NCBI GenBank assembly: GCA_023525715.1
Contig: CM042014.1
Coordinates: forward strand, 24,460,904-24,524,903
DNA length: 64,000 bases
Reading direction: 5' to 3'
Source: Cichorium intybus
Taxonomy: Eukaryota; Streptophyta; Magnoliopsida; Asterales; Asteraceae
Shown here: one piece after another, positions 26,020-36,747 of the stretch
How positions within the stretch are numbered: the first letter of the stretch is position 1
Layout: each line of letters starts with the position of its first letter
Notes under the pieces: model-generated
Told to the model about the DNA's origin: nothing
The model's input: only the letters and a program-made list of their open reading frames with translations
Database searches by the model: none
Made by a program: the position numbers and the translations under genes

Positions 26020-26245
26020 CCTTGATGAAACTTGGGTTCACTGAGTCGTCGGCTGATTCAACGGGGTTTATGGTGGTGGCGGCTTCGAGTGGTTGGGATT
26101 GCGGGTTCAAGAACCTGATTTGGGCTGAACGCAAAGAAGGAAAAAGAGAGGCATCGGGTTGGACAGAGTTCGGATTCGGCGGGAACGACTCCGTCCGTCC
26201 TTAATCAGCTGGTTGACGGCTTGGACGAGGACAATACCGCGCATT
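26020..26245. other. GC-rich island of unknown origin
   Basis: About 225 bp with clearly higher GC than its neighbours; short frames are open on both strands, but I recognise no protein family. It may be a stray exon or transposon cargo. Confidence 0.3.
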
Positions 26246-26589
26246 CTAATAGATAATTACTTTTATGTATTTTAATTATACGTTAAGAATTTTTTTATAT
26301 TTGAAAATAAAAAATTATTATGGATCAATTGAATTTAATATTCTACAAACATATTCAAAATTAAGTAGTATCTGTAATACTTTAACAAAGATAAGTGAAC
26401 AAAAAATATTAGTTTCCATCTAAACAAAAATTATCACTCGAACACCATCATACACGAAACCAAAATCATCACTCCAACACGAAATCCTGATTTCCTTGAT
26501 AGATGATGGGACTGAAATATCGTTAGTTATGTGTTGTATAAACCAAACAATGATAAAACACTAAGAGATATATGATAACCAGATTTATG

Positions 26590-26765
26590 GTCCGACAACA
26601 TAAATATTTGTCCGGCCTCTTTAAGGTCTTGGTTTCAATTTTCATTAAAGGAATAGGTGAAATAGGTGAGGGTTTGCCCTGTAAAGGAGCTCGAACCCGG
26701 GTCTCTGCTGAAATATGCGGAGGGGTGACCAGTTGATCTATTTGCCGTTTCCAAAAAAAAAAAAA
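26590..26765 (+). mobile_element. SINE-like element
   Basis: A 3' end TTTGCCGTTTCC followed by an A-run (about 26740-26765) resembles the TTTACCGTTC-A tail of the SINE at the window start. A B-box-like GGTTTCAATTTTC lies at about 26629. A GAGCTCGAACCCGGG block (about 26690) also resembles a B box on the minus strand, so orientation is not fully settled. No target duplication was found. Confidence 0.45.
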
Positions 26766-27386
26766 GAGAGTTTAGGTTAAGAGTAATTTAGCGGTTAAAA
26801 AAGAACTAACAGATATATAAAAAGTTTCATAAAACTAAAAAAATAACAGTGATGGGTCTTTTAAAAGGAGTTGGTGACTGGTGTTTATACAAAGTTTAAG
26901 CCTAATAAATTTTAGCTTTTAACTCTTGAATTTTTAAAAAATACTTCTAATCTTGTGCTACGATATATTTAAAAATACTGTTAAAATTCCTAATTCCAAG
27001 ATTAAATGAAGCAACACAATGGTACTTTGTCTTCTTTTTCAACTAGATTTAATATGAATGACATCGATTTTGAAAATTAGATGGCTTCATTGCTTCTTTT
27101 AATTCGATAAAAAACTTTTTTCTTTTTGAAATTCAGTTATATTATCATTTGCATTACGTTGCTGTTTTATACTCTCTCACAACGAAATATTGTATAATCA
27201 AAATACCAAATAATTATTAGGAAGAGACTATTTGACTCATATATTAGTCAAAACCATTTTTTTAATTAATAATGGACTTTGGACCCCAAATTCACGACCT
27301 CCATTCTCAACCCTATGTACAAAATAAGCAAGTATATCTATAGGGAGGGAAGGGTCTTAGCCCAAACGACATAAACTACTTCCATC

Positions 27387-30103
27387 TTAATGTCGTATCA
27401 CTTGTGAAATCAAGTTAAGTAAAAACGACAACTCAATGCCGCTACCACCCAAACCCTTCTCCTTTTCCTCGCTTTTAACATCACCGTAGCCTTTTCTTGT
27501 CTTCGTTTCCTCAACTGCCCTCGTAATTTCTTCAACCAGGTCCACAATTACTCCATCCACACCCATTAGTTGTTGAACATGTACTGTTTCTGGGTAATTA
27601 CTGCAAAAATAGTAAAATACACACCGTTAATTCTAGCCACTTTATTATTCTAAAATAAGAAATAAAATTCGAGTTAATTGATTACTTACTTCAATTTACC
27701 ATACGTGAGAAGACCGAGATTTGACTCTTTGATCTCTCGTACAGCCGCTGGATTTCCGAAAATACCCTTGACTTCTGAAACTATTCCGTCCAATCCACCC
27801 CCTACTGCCAACTTCCTTGCTTCCTCCAATGAATTTCTTCTCACATCATCGTATACCGAGGTTCCTCCGTTTGTCAAAAAGTAAACCTGTTTTATTCAAC
27901 AAACAATTAAAATTTACATTTTTAGGGACACACACTAACCAAATGTAAGAAGAAAATATTAGAAATATATACTCACGGGGTATTTTTGTTGAAGTTTCTT
28001 CATGAGTAAGGCGGCGTCGGGTTGGAAGCTTGAAAATATTATAGGTCTATCTTGAGCGTGCTCGAAAACCACCTAAAAAAACAATTTTATTAGATTCATC
28101 CTATATATTAATCCAGTCAAATTATTCCAGTAAATATAACATAACACAGTAGATGAAGTGATTAATTGTATATATTATATACCTTTAAGATGACTTCAAG
28201 CATATGGGTGAGATGGTCTTGTTCATAGACAAGATTGTCATCGAATTTCAACTCTATGTTAAATCCAAGTTTAGGGTTTACTTGTTGGAATGCTTCTTGT
28301 AGAGTACATGAATGATCATCAGATTCAACATGCCAGCTCACAACATTGCCATTTACTTTCCTAACTAACGGTTTCCCCTCCTTGCTGGCTTCCCTTTGGG
28401 GCCCGTAGGTAAAGAATTCGTTGATTGTTAAATCAGTCACTCTCTTTTCGACCACGGAACCCTAAAAAAAATTTCAATCAGTGATCATTAGGACGTGAAT
28501 AAATCATGAAGTTAAAAGGTGTCAATTGTGTACCATATTTTATGTCGGTAAAATAAAATATATATACATATATATTTAAAAAGTAGGTTGTTCAAGAATC
28601 ACCGACTTACATTTTCTTGAGAGAGGATGAAGTTGTCGTGGAAAATTATGGCTACGTCATCTTTTGTTACCTACAAAAAATTCAATACAAGGAATTGTTA
28701 AATTAAAATTACTTATTTAGAGATTATATGATGTAAATGTAGATACATCATCATTCTTAACACCAATTTAATTGATAAGTAATTTTAGATATTTAACAGA
28801 TAGTTAGAGTCATCTTTACAAACTTTGTATCAACCAAAATATTCCAATTCTTATGAGGTAAAAGAATATCCTTAAAATATAAGAATATTCTTGGCATAGA
28901 ATGATGCAAAAATTTTGTTGTTTTTTAGTTGATCTTGAAAATGGGTATGGTTTTTGTTTGATGCATGTACAACGGTAAAATGGAGAATAAGATGCTACAA
29001 TTTCTCTTTTTCGTACCATAAACACGTCAAATTCAAACTATATGACTTTTTGTTAGGGGACATTTAGATCAAGCTTTGATACTAATATTAATATCAAAAA
29101 ATCTATTAAAACAAATCAAGTGACGGAAATTTTTTGAAGGTCCTTTTGCTCTTGAAATGACAATAACAAAAATACAATTTTTATTTAACGATAAAGAGCT
29201 GAAGGATAAAATAACAAAAATTGGTATTATTGAAAAAAAATTAAACCTTTTTTAAAATATGAGTAACAATATATTATATTAATTTAAAAGTATAAATATA
29301 TAACCCTATTTTACCATTTGATGATCATAATTGAATTATATATTTGACTCGAAATTAAGAATCATAACCACAATTTGTATATTCAAGCATTAAGCCTAGT
29401 AATTATAAATTAAAAAAACACTAATTATTTATAATACACTAATTAAACCATAAATATGCTTCCAAAACCACCCTGTGAAACCATGTACAGAAAAACATAG
29501 AAAGTGACAAAAACCATGCCGCTACAACTTTATTTAAAAAGAAAATAGAGCAAAACCGAAACCGTATTTCAGATCAAAACAATATAATATTGCTTACGTA
29601 TACACGAGCGACGATCGGATAAACCGGGAATAAATTCATAGAATTCATACGTGCATATTCATCGACGAGGTAAAAGATAATCAAACTTCAAAGTCGTTAG
29701 ATAACAAGCGGTGGCCGGAGCGGCGTTAGAATAATACCTGAACGTCAAACTCAATATAGTCGATAGGGTGCTTCGCAGCGTTGTTAAAGGAAAGAATAGA
29801 GTTCTCCTTAAAGACCTTCATCCTCCGATCTGCCGAGTGTAATATATTCATCCCGTGACCTCTGTGGCCGATCACCATAAATTTAGATAAATTATTGCCA
29901 CCTTTGCTCACATCGACCCCTGTTCCACGAAAAAACAACAAATTCTCTTTAAAATTTTCACCTACAACAAACCGTATGAAAGTTTTCCGAGAAGAAATCA
30001 TACCGACAGGGAGGCGTGTGGCGTAGAGAGACAATGAGGCCGCATTTTCCGGTACTTGATCGAGCATCGGTATGTCGGAGACATGAACGGCCTTGGTTGC
30101 CAT
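27387..30103 (-). CDS. GDPD1: Glycerophosphodiester phosphodiesterase GDPD1, plastid type
   Basis: Seven exons join in phase: 30103-30004, 29919-29738, 28670-28611, 28461-28183, 28072-27977, 27886-27690, 27600-27387, giving about 375 residues. It would hydrolyse glycerophosphodiesters, products of phospholipid breakdown, to glycerol-3-phosphate and an alcohol. The GDPD domain starts at about residue 47: GHRGHGMN (His52), KEN (Glu72), EFD (Glu90, Asp92), FHD (His105) and NIELK (Glu184, Lys186) supply the catalytic His pair and metal ligands. The N-terminus starts MATKAVHVSDIPMLDQ, as in plant GDPD1/SRG3 proteins; the Arabidopsis enzyme is plastidial and induced by phosphate starvation. The first intron (84 bp) is open in frame. 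Three P1BS-like motifs lie upstream. Confidence 0.93.
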
Positions 30104-30186
30104 TGTAAGAAGATGAAATCAAAGCGTTGAAAAGAGAAGAGAAAGGAGGTTAGGATACGACTGGGAAGAAAGGGGTTTCGGAAGCG

Positions 30187-30194
30187 TATTTAAA
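30187..30194 (-). promoter_or_regulatory. Probable TATA box of GDPD1
   Basis: TTTAAATA on the minus strand, 84-91 bp upstream of the ATG. This would place transcription start about 50-60 bp before the start codon. Judged by sequence and spacing only. Confidence 0.45.
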
Positions 30195-30254
30195 CCAATG
30201 CTGAATGAATCAGCATTAACTGAGAGGAATAACCCGAGAATGGATCTTCCCTCG

Positions 30255-30262
30255 GAATATTC
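30255..30262. promoter_or_regulatory. P1BS-like element 1 (GAATATTC)
   Basis: An exact match to GNATATNC, the palindromic binding site of PHR1-type MYB regulators of the phosphate-starvation response, 152 bp upstream of the GDPD1 ATG. Confidence 0.6.
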
Positions 30263-30327
30263 CTCTCCCCTCCGAAACTTCCCTTTTTCCTTTTGAATTT
30301 GATGGATGTGTTTATGGTTTGTGCTTA

Positions 30328-30335
30328 GGATATTC
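30328..30335. promoter_or_regulatory. P1BS-like element 2 (GGATATTC)
   Basis: A second exact GNATATNC match, 225 bp upstream of the ATG. Confidence 0.6.
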
Positions 30336-30387
30336 CAATTTCCAACAAATCTGATTCTTTATATAACATTATCCTTCTAATCAAACC

Positions 30388-30395
30388 GCATATTC
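30388..30395. promoter_or_regulatory. P1BS-like element 3 (GCATATTC)
   Basis: A third exact GNATATNC match, 285 bp upstream of the ATG. Confidence 0.6.
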
Positions 30396-30588
30396 CGTTT
30401 GCCCTTTGACGGATACCTAGCGTCCATATTGGATAAAGAATTTTCACCGTGGACGGTGGTCCTCATCCAAGAGGCGTTTGGATATGTTTTATTAAAGTAA
30501 AAAATTAACGTCACAAAATTTTACTTTGTGTTGTCAAGTTTGACAAAAAGGAAAGGTTCTTACTCGTTTTCTTCCATATATTACTTTA

Positions 30589-31493
30589 GGATTAATGAAC
30601 TAAATGGGTAACCAACTCTTGCTTTTGTCCACATTTAGGTAAGAATGTTTTTTTTGTACACTTTTACCCATCAAACTTATGGTGACCGTTTAAAAAAAGG
30701 TAATATGACCCACAATTGTAGGTTTTTGCTGATTTGGGTATTATGTGGCATTATCATGTATGACGTGGCATTACGGAAATATTACGTGGCCATCCCCCAT
30801 CTCTGGTTCCCTCATTTGACCAAAGTATCCAACCCGTTTCCCCCATTTGACCAAAATAACCCACCCCTTCTCCTAAACCCTACCCGATTCATCTCTCTTC
30901 CCTCCTTTCTCCCTTACGCGAACACAGAAACTCCTCCCCCCGATCATCCTCGCCTTCCCCGATCGAACCCTAGCCACCTGCTCGCACCACCGTTGCAAGC
31001 TGCTTCACAGCACCGCCTCCACTGCACTCACCTCCATCAGCCCTCGACCTCACCAACCGAACACCATCACTGCTACTTCTCCTTTCCCGATCGAGCCCTC
31101 CGCACACCTGCAACTTCCGATTCAGCCCATCAAACCGCCGAGTCTCGACAATCCGCCACCGGTTCTAGCCTCCAGTGGCCCTCCGAAGCAAACCCCTACC
31201 ATCCTTTCCCCGATCTGCAACCTGTTGAGTCGACTCGGTCATCTCGGCAAGTTGACTCAGTGAACCGGGCTGAGTCGGGTACTATAAGTTTGATGGGTAA
31301 TGCCACGTAATATTTCCGTAATGCCACGTAATATACAATAATATCCAAATCAGCAAAAACCTACAATCGTGGGTCATATTACCCTTTTTTAAACGGTCAC
31401 CATAAGTTTGATGGGTAAAATGGTACAAAAAAAACATTCTTACCTATATGTGGACAAAAGCAAGAGTTCGTTACCCATTTAGTTCATTAATCC
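30589..31493. mobile_element. MULE-type element with long terminal repeats and GC-rich cargo
   Basis: A perfect 9-bp duplication ATTACTTTA lies at 30580-30588 and 31494-31502. The ends read GGATTAATGAACTAAATGGG and its inverse, and the inverted arms extend about 200 bp each (to about 30790 and from about 31290). The 500-bp middle is GC- and Pro/Ser-codon-rich and stands open for about 200 residues. It looks like captured genic DNA, as in Pack-MULEs, but I do not recognise the source. No transposase is present. Confidence 0.85.
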
Positions 31494-32768
31494 ATTACTT
31501 TATTATAAACTTTCTCAGGAAAGATTTGTAGATTTTTATAAAAAATTTATAATAAAAACGTGTTTTCTTATTTTACCTCCATTATAGTTGTCATATATGT
31601 TTCAAGTAAGACATGTTATCACTGTTGATACGTATAGTTTGCAAAAAATATCATATCAATGACAACTATCATATATGTTACCGACGTTCAATTTTATAAT
31701 TTCAAAATTTTGCATAATTGAGTACCCGTGAAATGAAATAACTAAGGCTGCGTTTAGTTATGGAAAATTGTTTTCCGTTTTCCATTTTTCATTTTCAGAA
31801 AAACAAAATGAGTTTTCATTTTCAGTTTTCTATTGAAAATTTAGAAAACACGTTTAGATAAAACCGATTTCGTTTTCATTTTCAGTTTTCTATTGAAAAT
31901 GTAGTAATCCAATTTAAGTTTTATTTATACAGGTTTAGATGTGGGAGATGTAGGGTGGATAGGATGGAGTGGGGTGGGGTGGGGTGGGTGGAGGTGAGGT
32001 TGGGGGTGGGGTGTAACGCCAAAAACATGTTTATTATATAATTATAATAAAAAGGGCAAAATGGTCATTTTACCTCAAAAGGGTAATTTGGTCTTTTTGA
32101 CAGAAAATGACTTGTTTTGTAATAATATTTTAAGTCTTGGACTTAAAATGTTATAATAAACTGAATTTGTGTCATAAATTGTGTAAATGGTGGCAAGAGT
32201 TTAAGACTTAGAACTTCAAGGACCAAAAATGCAAACTTTGGAGGTATAAAAGAAAACACTTGTGCAGAATTTTGGGAGTTACGGGAGTGTTCTAGGAGCT
32301 GATTTCTGCAGAGGATTGAAGGTTCTTGAAGGCTTGGAACTTGCAAGTTGGATTATAGCATTTACAAGGGTATAATTGGAAGTTTAGAGGTAAGTTTCCA
32401 AACTCTTGACTAGTTGTTCTTGATGAGTTTTGTAGAACTCAAAAAACTGCAATTATAGTTATGATTGGGTGTTAAGATTGATGTAATACTTCCATTAAGT
32501 CATTCTAATAAAGACTTAACCAAAGAAAATGGAAGTAGATTGTTATTTTGGATGGATTTGAAGATTTGGGGTTGTTAGAACTAAGAACCCTAATTCTTCA
32601 TATGATTGATTGAGGGTGTTTTGGGGGTTAAAAACCTTGTTAAAATGTAAGGTTTTAGCCTAGGAACAAACCCCAAACGATTAAGAACAGAAATAAGGAC
32701 TTAATGGACCAAAACTGCAAGCTACAGTGCATAAATCGCGACTGGCCAGGGGACCTGCACTGGCGCCA

Positions 32769-32839
32769 GGCGCGGTGCGCCCAGGAGCCAGGCGGGGTGC
32801 GCCCAGGCGCAGTGCGCACTCCCCTAGGCGCAGTGCGCC
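32769..32839. repeat. GC-rich near-palindromic 13-mers (GGCGCGGTGCGCC family)
   Basis: Four units: GGCGCGGTGCGCC at 32769, GGCGGGGTGCGCC at 32791, GGCGCAGTGCGCA at 32806, GGCGCAGTGCGCC at 32827. The same motif fills the LTRs of the element at 46-52 kb. Confidence 0.9.
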
Positions 32840-33324
32840 TCCGAGCAGAGGCCAGGCAGGGGATCAAAAACGCTAACTTTGCTTGACTTGTCCGATTTAG
32901 CTCAAATTTGAACCATAGGCTCGTTATGGTCTAAAAAGTTTGGGAAAATTTTCATATTGAGTTTTCGACCCCTCAGGGGCACTGTAGACCGATCCGAATG
33001 CCTCGGTGAATAGTAAAATTCATATAAAGTTAGTAAACGGAAAGTTTATTAACTAGGCATTGTTTATAACGATATTATATTGAACTCTATTGTATTAGAG
33101 TTAATTTGAATGACTATTAACCTATAATCATTTTGATAATGAATGGAATTATAGGCACGGGACAAAATCCTACGGATTTCATTTCACGGCAAGGAACAAC
33201 AAACGCTAGTTGTAGCAAACCTTCTGGTGAGTAATCTCACTATTATCCGATGTAATATGTGTTATATGAGCAGCTGCAAATGGAAATGATTTTGGGGGAC
33301 AAAAACGATAAATTACATGATTCG

Positions 33325-33620
33325 ATATATGACAAGACCAGATAAGCCGTGAGTCTATTTTAGACAAGAACGGAGCTGTGAGTCAACAATAATGACACGA
33401 CAAGACCAGATAAGCCGTGAATCTGCTATAGACAAGAACGGAGCTGTGAGTCAGTCCATATTAATGGTACGACAATACCAGATAAGCCGTGAGTCATTGC
33501 GATGGCAAGAACGGAGCTGTGAGTCGAACCTATATAGACAAGATCGGATAAGTCGTGAGTCATTTCGATGGCAAGAACGGAGCCGTGAGTCTAGGCAACA
33601 GCGGGATAACCCGTGAGCCA
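33325..33620. repeat. Tandem array of about 65-75 bp units in the solo LTR
   Basis: Four to five imperfect units, each with a GACAAGACCAGATAAGCCGTGAGTC-like half and an AAGAACGGAGCTGTGAGTC-like half. Unit length and divergence vary, and both halves end in GTGAGTC, suggesting an older shorter unit. Confidence 0.85.
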
Positions 33621-34796
33621 TATATGATTTTTATATTGCATGATATTGCTTATTTGATTTTGTATAGAGAATTTTATTCTTATACATGTTATACTTGATT
33701 TGATTACTCATTGGGCTTTATAGCTCACAGTTTTATTGACATGTCCCTGCAGGTGAGCGTGACCCTGCCAAGGGAAAAGACAAATTCCGTGACTGAGGAC
33801 TTAGCATTTGAAGTAACGACCCGGCTTGAAGAATGTATAATATTCTATGTATTGTACTTCGTGATACTCTTGTACTCGTATTGTATTAACTAATACCCCT
33901 ACTTATGTTTTATTTGTAAAATATTTGGTTTGAAAAATAAAAAAAATTTGGGGTGTTTTTGGTTAATAAGTCGGGTGTTACAAGGGGTGGGTGGGGTGGA
34001 GTGGGGATAGGGTAGGGTGGGGGTGGTGGATGGGTGGGGTGGGTAGAGGATAGAGTGGGTGTAGGTGAAAATGAGTGTGTGTTTGTTTTTGTATATTTTA
34101 GAAAAATTTTGAAAATAGAAAAATTTAGAAAACAATAATTTTGGGTTTTCCAAAATTTTCCAAATTCTTTATAATTTTGGAAAAATGAAAATTTTTCATT
34201 TTCTTGGAAAACTTTGGAAAAAATGACGAACTAAATGCGTTTTCCAAATTCTTATTTTTCTTGGAAAATTTTTCCGAAAAACAGAGCAGTTTTCCGCAAC
34301 TAAACGCACCCTAAATTATTCTCTTTATCTCTTTTATTCAATTTGTCATTATATTTTAGTTTTATTGTCTTCTTTTATAACCCCTCTTTATCATCGTTTC
34401 TCGTTTTCTATATTTGACTAAAATCATGTGATATGTTTGGATCTAGAAGCTCTTGTTTTATATATATTTTTGTCTTTGAATTTGGAACACCCATAATTGT
34501 TTGGTCTTTCACATTAGAGATTAAATATTTATATGGCTTTAAATTAATTATGATACTGTGAAGGAATCTTCCTCCCAATCCATCTTAAAAAATTGATATA
34601 AATAAAATTCATGTTTTTTCTGTTTTTGCTTTAATCATCTCGAATCCTTTTTTTTGGGGGTCTTAATCATCTTAAATCCATTTTGGATATTTGTCTATTT
34701 GAAAACTAAAGAAGAAGAGGAATGGACACCAAATCGAAAACAAATCGAACATTGTTAAGGACATTGTTGATTTTTTGATTTTATTAAGGGTAGATT

Positions 34797-34994
34797 GTAA
34801 AAAATTCACTAAATTTACACAAAATTTTGATTTTGACACTCCGTGTATTTTTTTATTAATTATCTTATAAAGTTTTTTAATTTGTTGCAGTTTTTGAGCA
34901 TTTGACCGGTCAAACCAGCTGTCAACTGGTGTGACATGACAACGTGTGAATTTTTAGTGATGTAGCGTTGACTTGGCGCTGACATGACTATAGT
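34797..34994. mobile_element. Partial copy of the 14.4-16.0 kb foldback unit
   Basis: The left half and core of the same repeat: TTTTGATTTTGACACT, TTTGACCGGTCAAACC, TGACATGACAACGTGTGA and GCGTTGACTTGGCGCTGAC, in the same order as 14450-14660. The right half is missing. Confidence 0.6.
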
Positions 34995-35415
34995 TTCTTT
35001 CAAAAAAATCATAATAACCATTATTCGTTTTATTTTATAACTTTTAATTATTATTTTTATTGAAAGATTATGTGAGAAGTTATATCGACATTTGAAACAA
35101 ATATTAGAACTTCATTGCAATGAAAATTATATAGAAAATTGTCTACATGTGAATTTTGTATTTGTAAATGCAGTTCTTCGGCCACGTTGTGAGTGCATAG
35201 AGTGTCCAAGTAAATCCAATAAACTTTGAATATGACGGGGGTAAAGAGTTTTTCAAGTTGGCGGCATACAATCAGACTTTTATTTGTTATAGTAGTCACA
35301 ATGGGTAATTTTTAAAATATGAGTGGTTTTTATAAAAAAAAATTTAAAACTATGAGTGGTTTTTATAAAACAACAAAAAACATGGTGTTTAAACCGGATT
35401 TTAGCCAAACTAAAG

Positions 35416-35515
35416 TAGCATGAGCTACTTAAGTGTACTACCTACTAATTCCGCACTTTTATACTGACCAAATCTATCATTTTTTCTATTAGCATGAGCT
35501 ACTTAAGTGTACTAC
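35416..35515. repeat. 26-bp direct repeat
   Basis: Identical 26-bp copies at 35416-35441 and 35490-35515 start TAGCATGAGCTACTTAAGTG and end TACTAC, 74 bp apart, just outside the Harbinger MITE. Confidence 0.9.
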
Positions 35516-35535
35516 ATACTAGCATATTTTACTTA

Positions 35536-35800
35536 GGCTGGAGGGAGTGGCCTCGCCAAAGCCTCGCCAAACCACACCCTCCTCCCTCGCTTTCACTGTC
35601 GCCATCCACCCCTCGCCAATATATCAGCGACCTCGCCATCAACAAGTCATAGCAACATGACTTGTACCTTTTAGCATGAGAGTTGTACCTTTTAGCATGG
35701 TTAGCACATGCTGACTGCTCCCACAAAATTTGGTCAGCATGTGCTAAGCTGATGTGGCAAGTTTAGCATGTTCAGCACATGCTAACTACTCCCTCCAGCC
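35536..35800. mobile_element. Tourist/Harbinger-type MITE, 265 bp
   Basis: Terminal inverted repeats GGCTGGAGGGAGT are flanked by TTA at 35533-35535 and 35801-35803. The interior has a hairpin of CAGCATGTGCTAA-type repeats near 35700-35780. It shares the GGCTG start with the MITE at 25.4 kb, so both may depend on related transposases. Confidence 0.85.
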
Positions 35801-36747
35801 TTATAAATTAAAATATTTTAGAATTTTATTTAACATGTAATGAATTTAATATCTATGAAATAGGACAAAGACGATCTAAATCATCCTTCCCTTGCCAATT
35901 TCGACGTAGTTATAACGTTAACTAAAAGATAAGAACCATACTAAGAAAGAGTCATGGGTATTAATTATATGGAAAGTGATATTTTCACTTGAAAATTTGA
36001 TTCATATTTCATCCATATTATGTATAATACATTTACAGCGATCGTACAAGTCAATAAAGCATATATTTCTTGTGGATGAATAAATTTCGTAAGTGAAAAT
36101 ATCAATTTCCTAATTATATAGATAAATTGATTCTCCTTTTGCTTTTCTCTGAACTCATAAACGCAATCGTGCAATTCAATCTTCTTTTCTTGATGTTACA
36201 TAAACCGATGTATTTATTTCCCAACAAATTTAGAGTTGTACTAATTGGGGCTTTGCTTGTAGATCTAAACTACAATATGTGTTGGTTGTTATTAGGTAAT
36301 GCACTTACATCTTGGATGAAACAAAGATGATGTAATAAATAAAAATTGATGGATTGTTTGATGATCATTTTCTAAGTGATCATTGTATCTTTAGGATTCA
36401 AAATCGGACACACATATTTTTTAAATCATTGATAACTCTTTATTTGCTTCTCAAAAGTTGATTACCATTGTTGAATAAATTGATAAAAAAAAAAAGTAAA
36501 ATATGATTGCATATTTATTCTAAAAAACAGTTTGTTGCCTAAATTGAAAAATGTAAAACTTTATATAAATGCTCTTTTAAGCCTTCCTTCATGATATCCT
36601 TTCCATCTTTTAAAAAGGAGTAACAATCCTAAGTCTAAACTTATCTACCATAAATCTACCTACCTATTTACACCCAAAAACAAATCCTGATTATCCGATT
36701 CATTATCTAAAAACAAAGTCAAACACTCAACAAAATATTCGGATCTA

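Larger units (their letters stand above)
32012..33982. mobile_element. Solo LTR, probably Ty3/Gypsy chromovirus (Tekay-like), 1971 bp
   Basis: It starts TGTAACGCCAAAAACATG and ends TCGGGTGTTACA, the TG...CA and near-mirror termini typical of Tekay-type plant LTRs. The flanks TGGGG and AGGGG agree at 4 of 5 bases, which is weak because the target is a G-rich repeat. There is no internal domain or second LTR nearby, so it is a solo LTR left by recombination. It holds GC-rich 13-bp repeats (32769-32839) and a tandem array (33325-33620). Confidence 0.75.
31745..34312. mobile_element. Inverted-repeat DNA element interrupted by a solo LTR
   Basis: The ends AGGCTGCGTTTAGTTATGGAA (left) and AGGGTGCGTTTAGTTGCGGAA (right, reversed) form terminal inverted repeats, followed inward by TTTTCC/GGAAAA-rich sequence and then GGGGTGGGGT-type repeats on both sides. 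Without the inserted LTR the element would be about 600 bp, MITE size. No clear target duplication, so the superfamily is unsettled (hAT-like by the TGCGTTTAGTT motif). Confidence 0.6.

Noticed and set aside
30645..31310. 221-residue frame as a gene
   Set aside because: It starts inside one MULE arm and ends inside the other; the middle is treated as cargo.
33325..33620. CRISPR-like array
   Set aside because: The units are imperfect tandem repeats inside a plant LTR, without conserved repeats separated by unique spacers.
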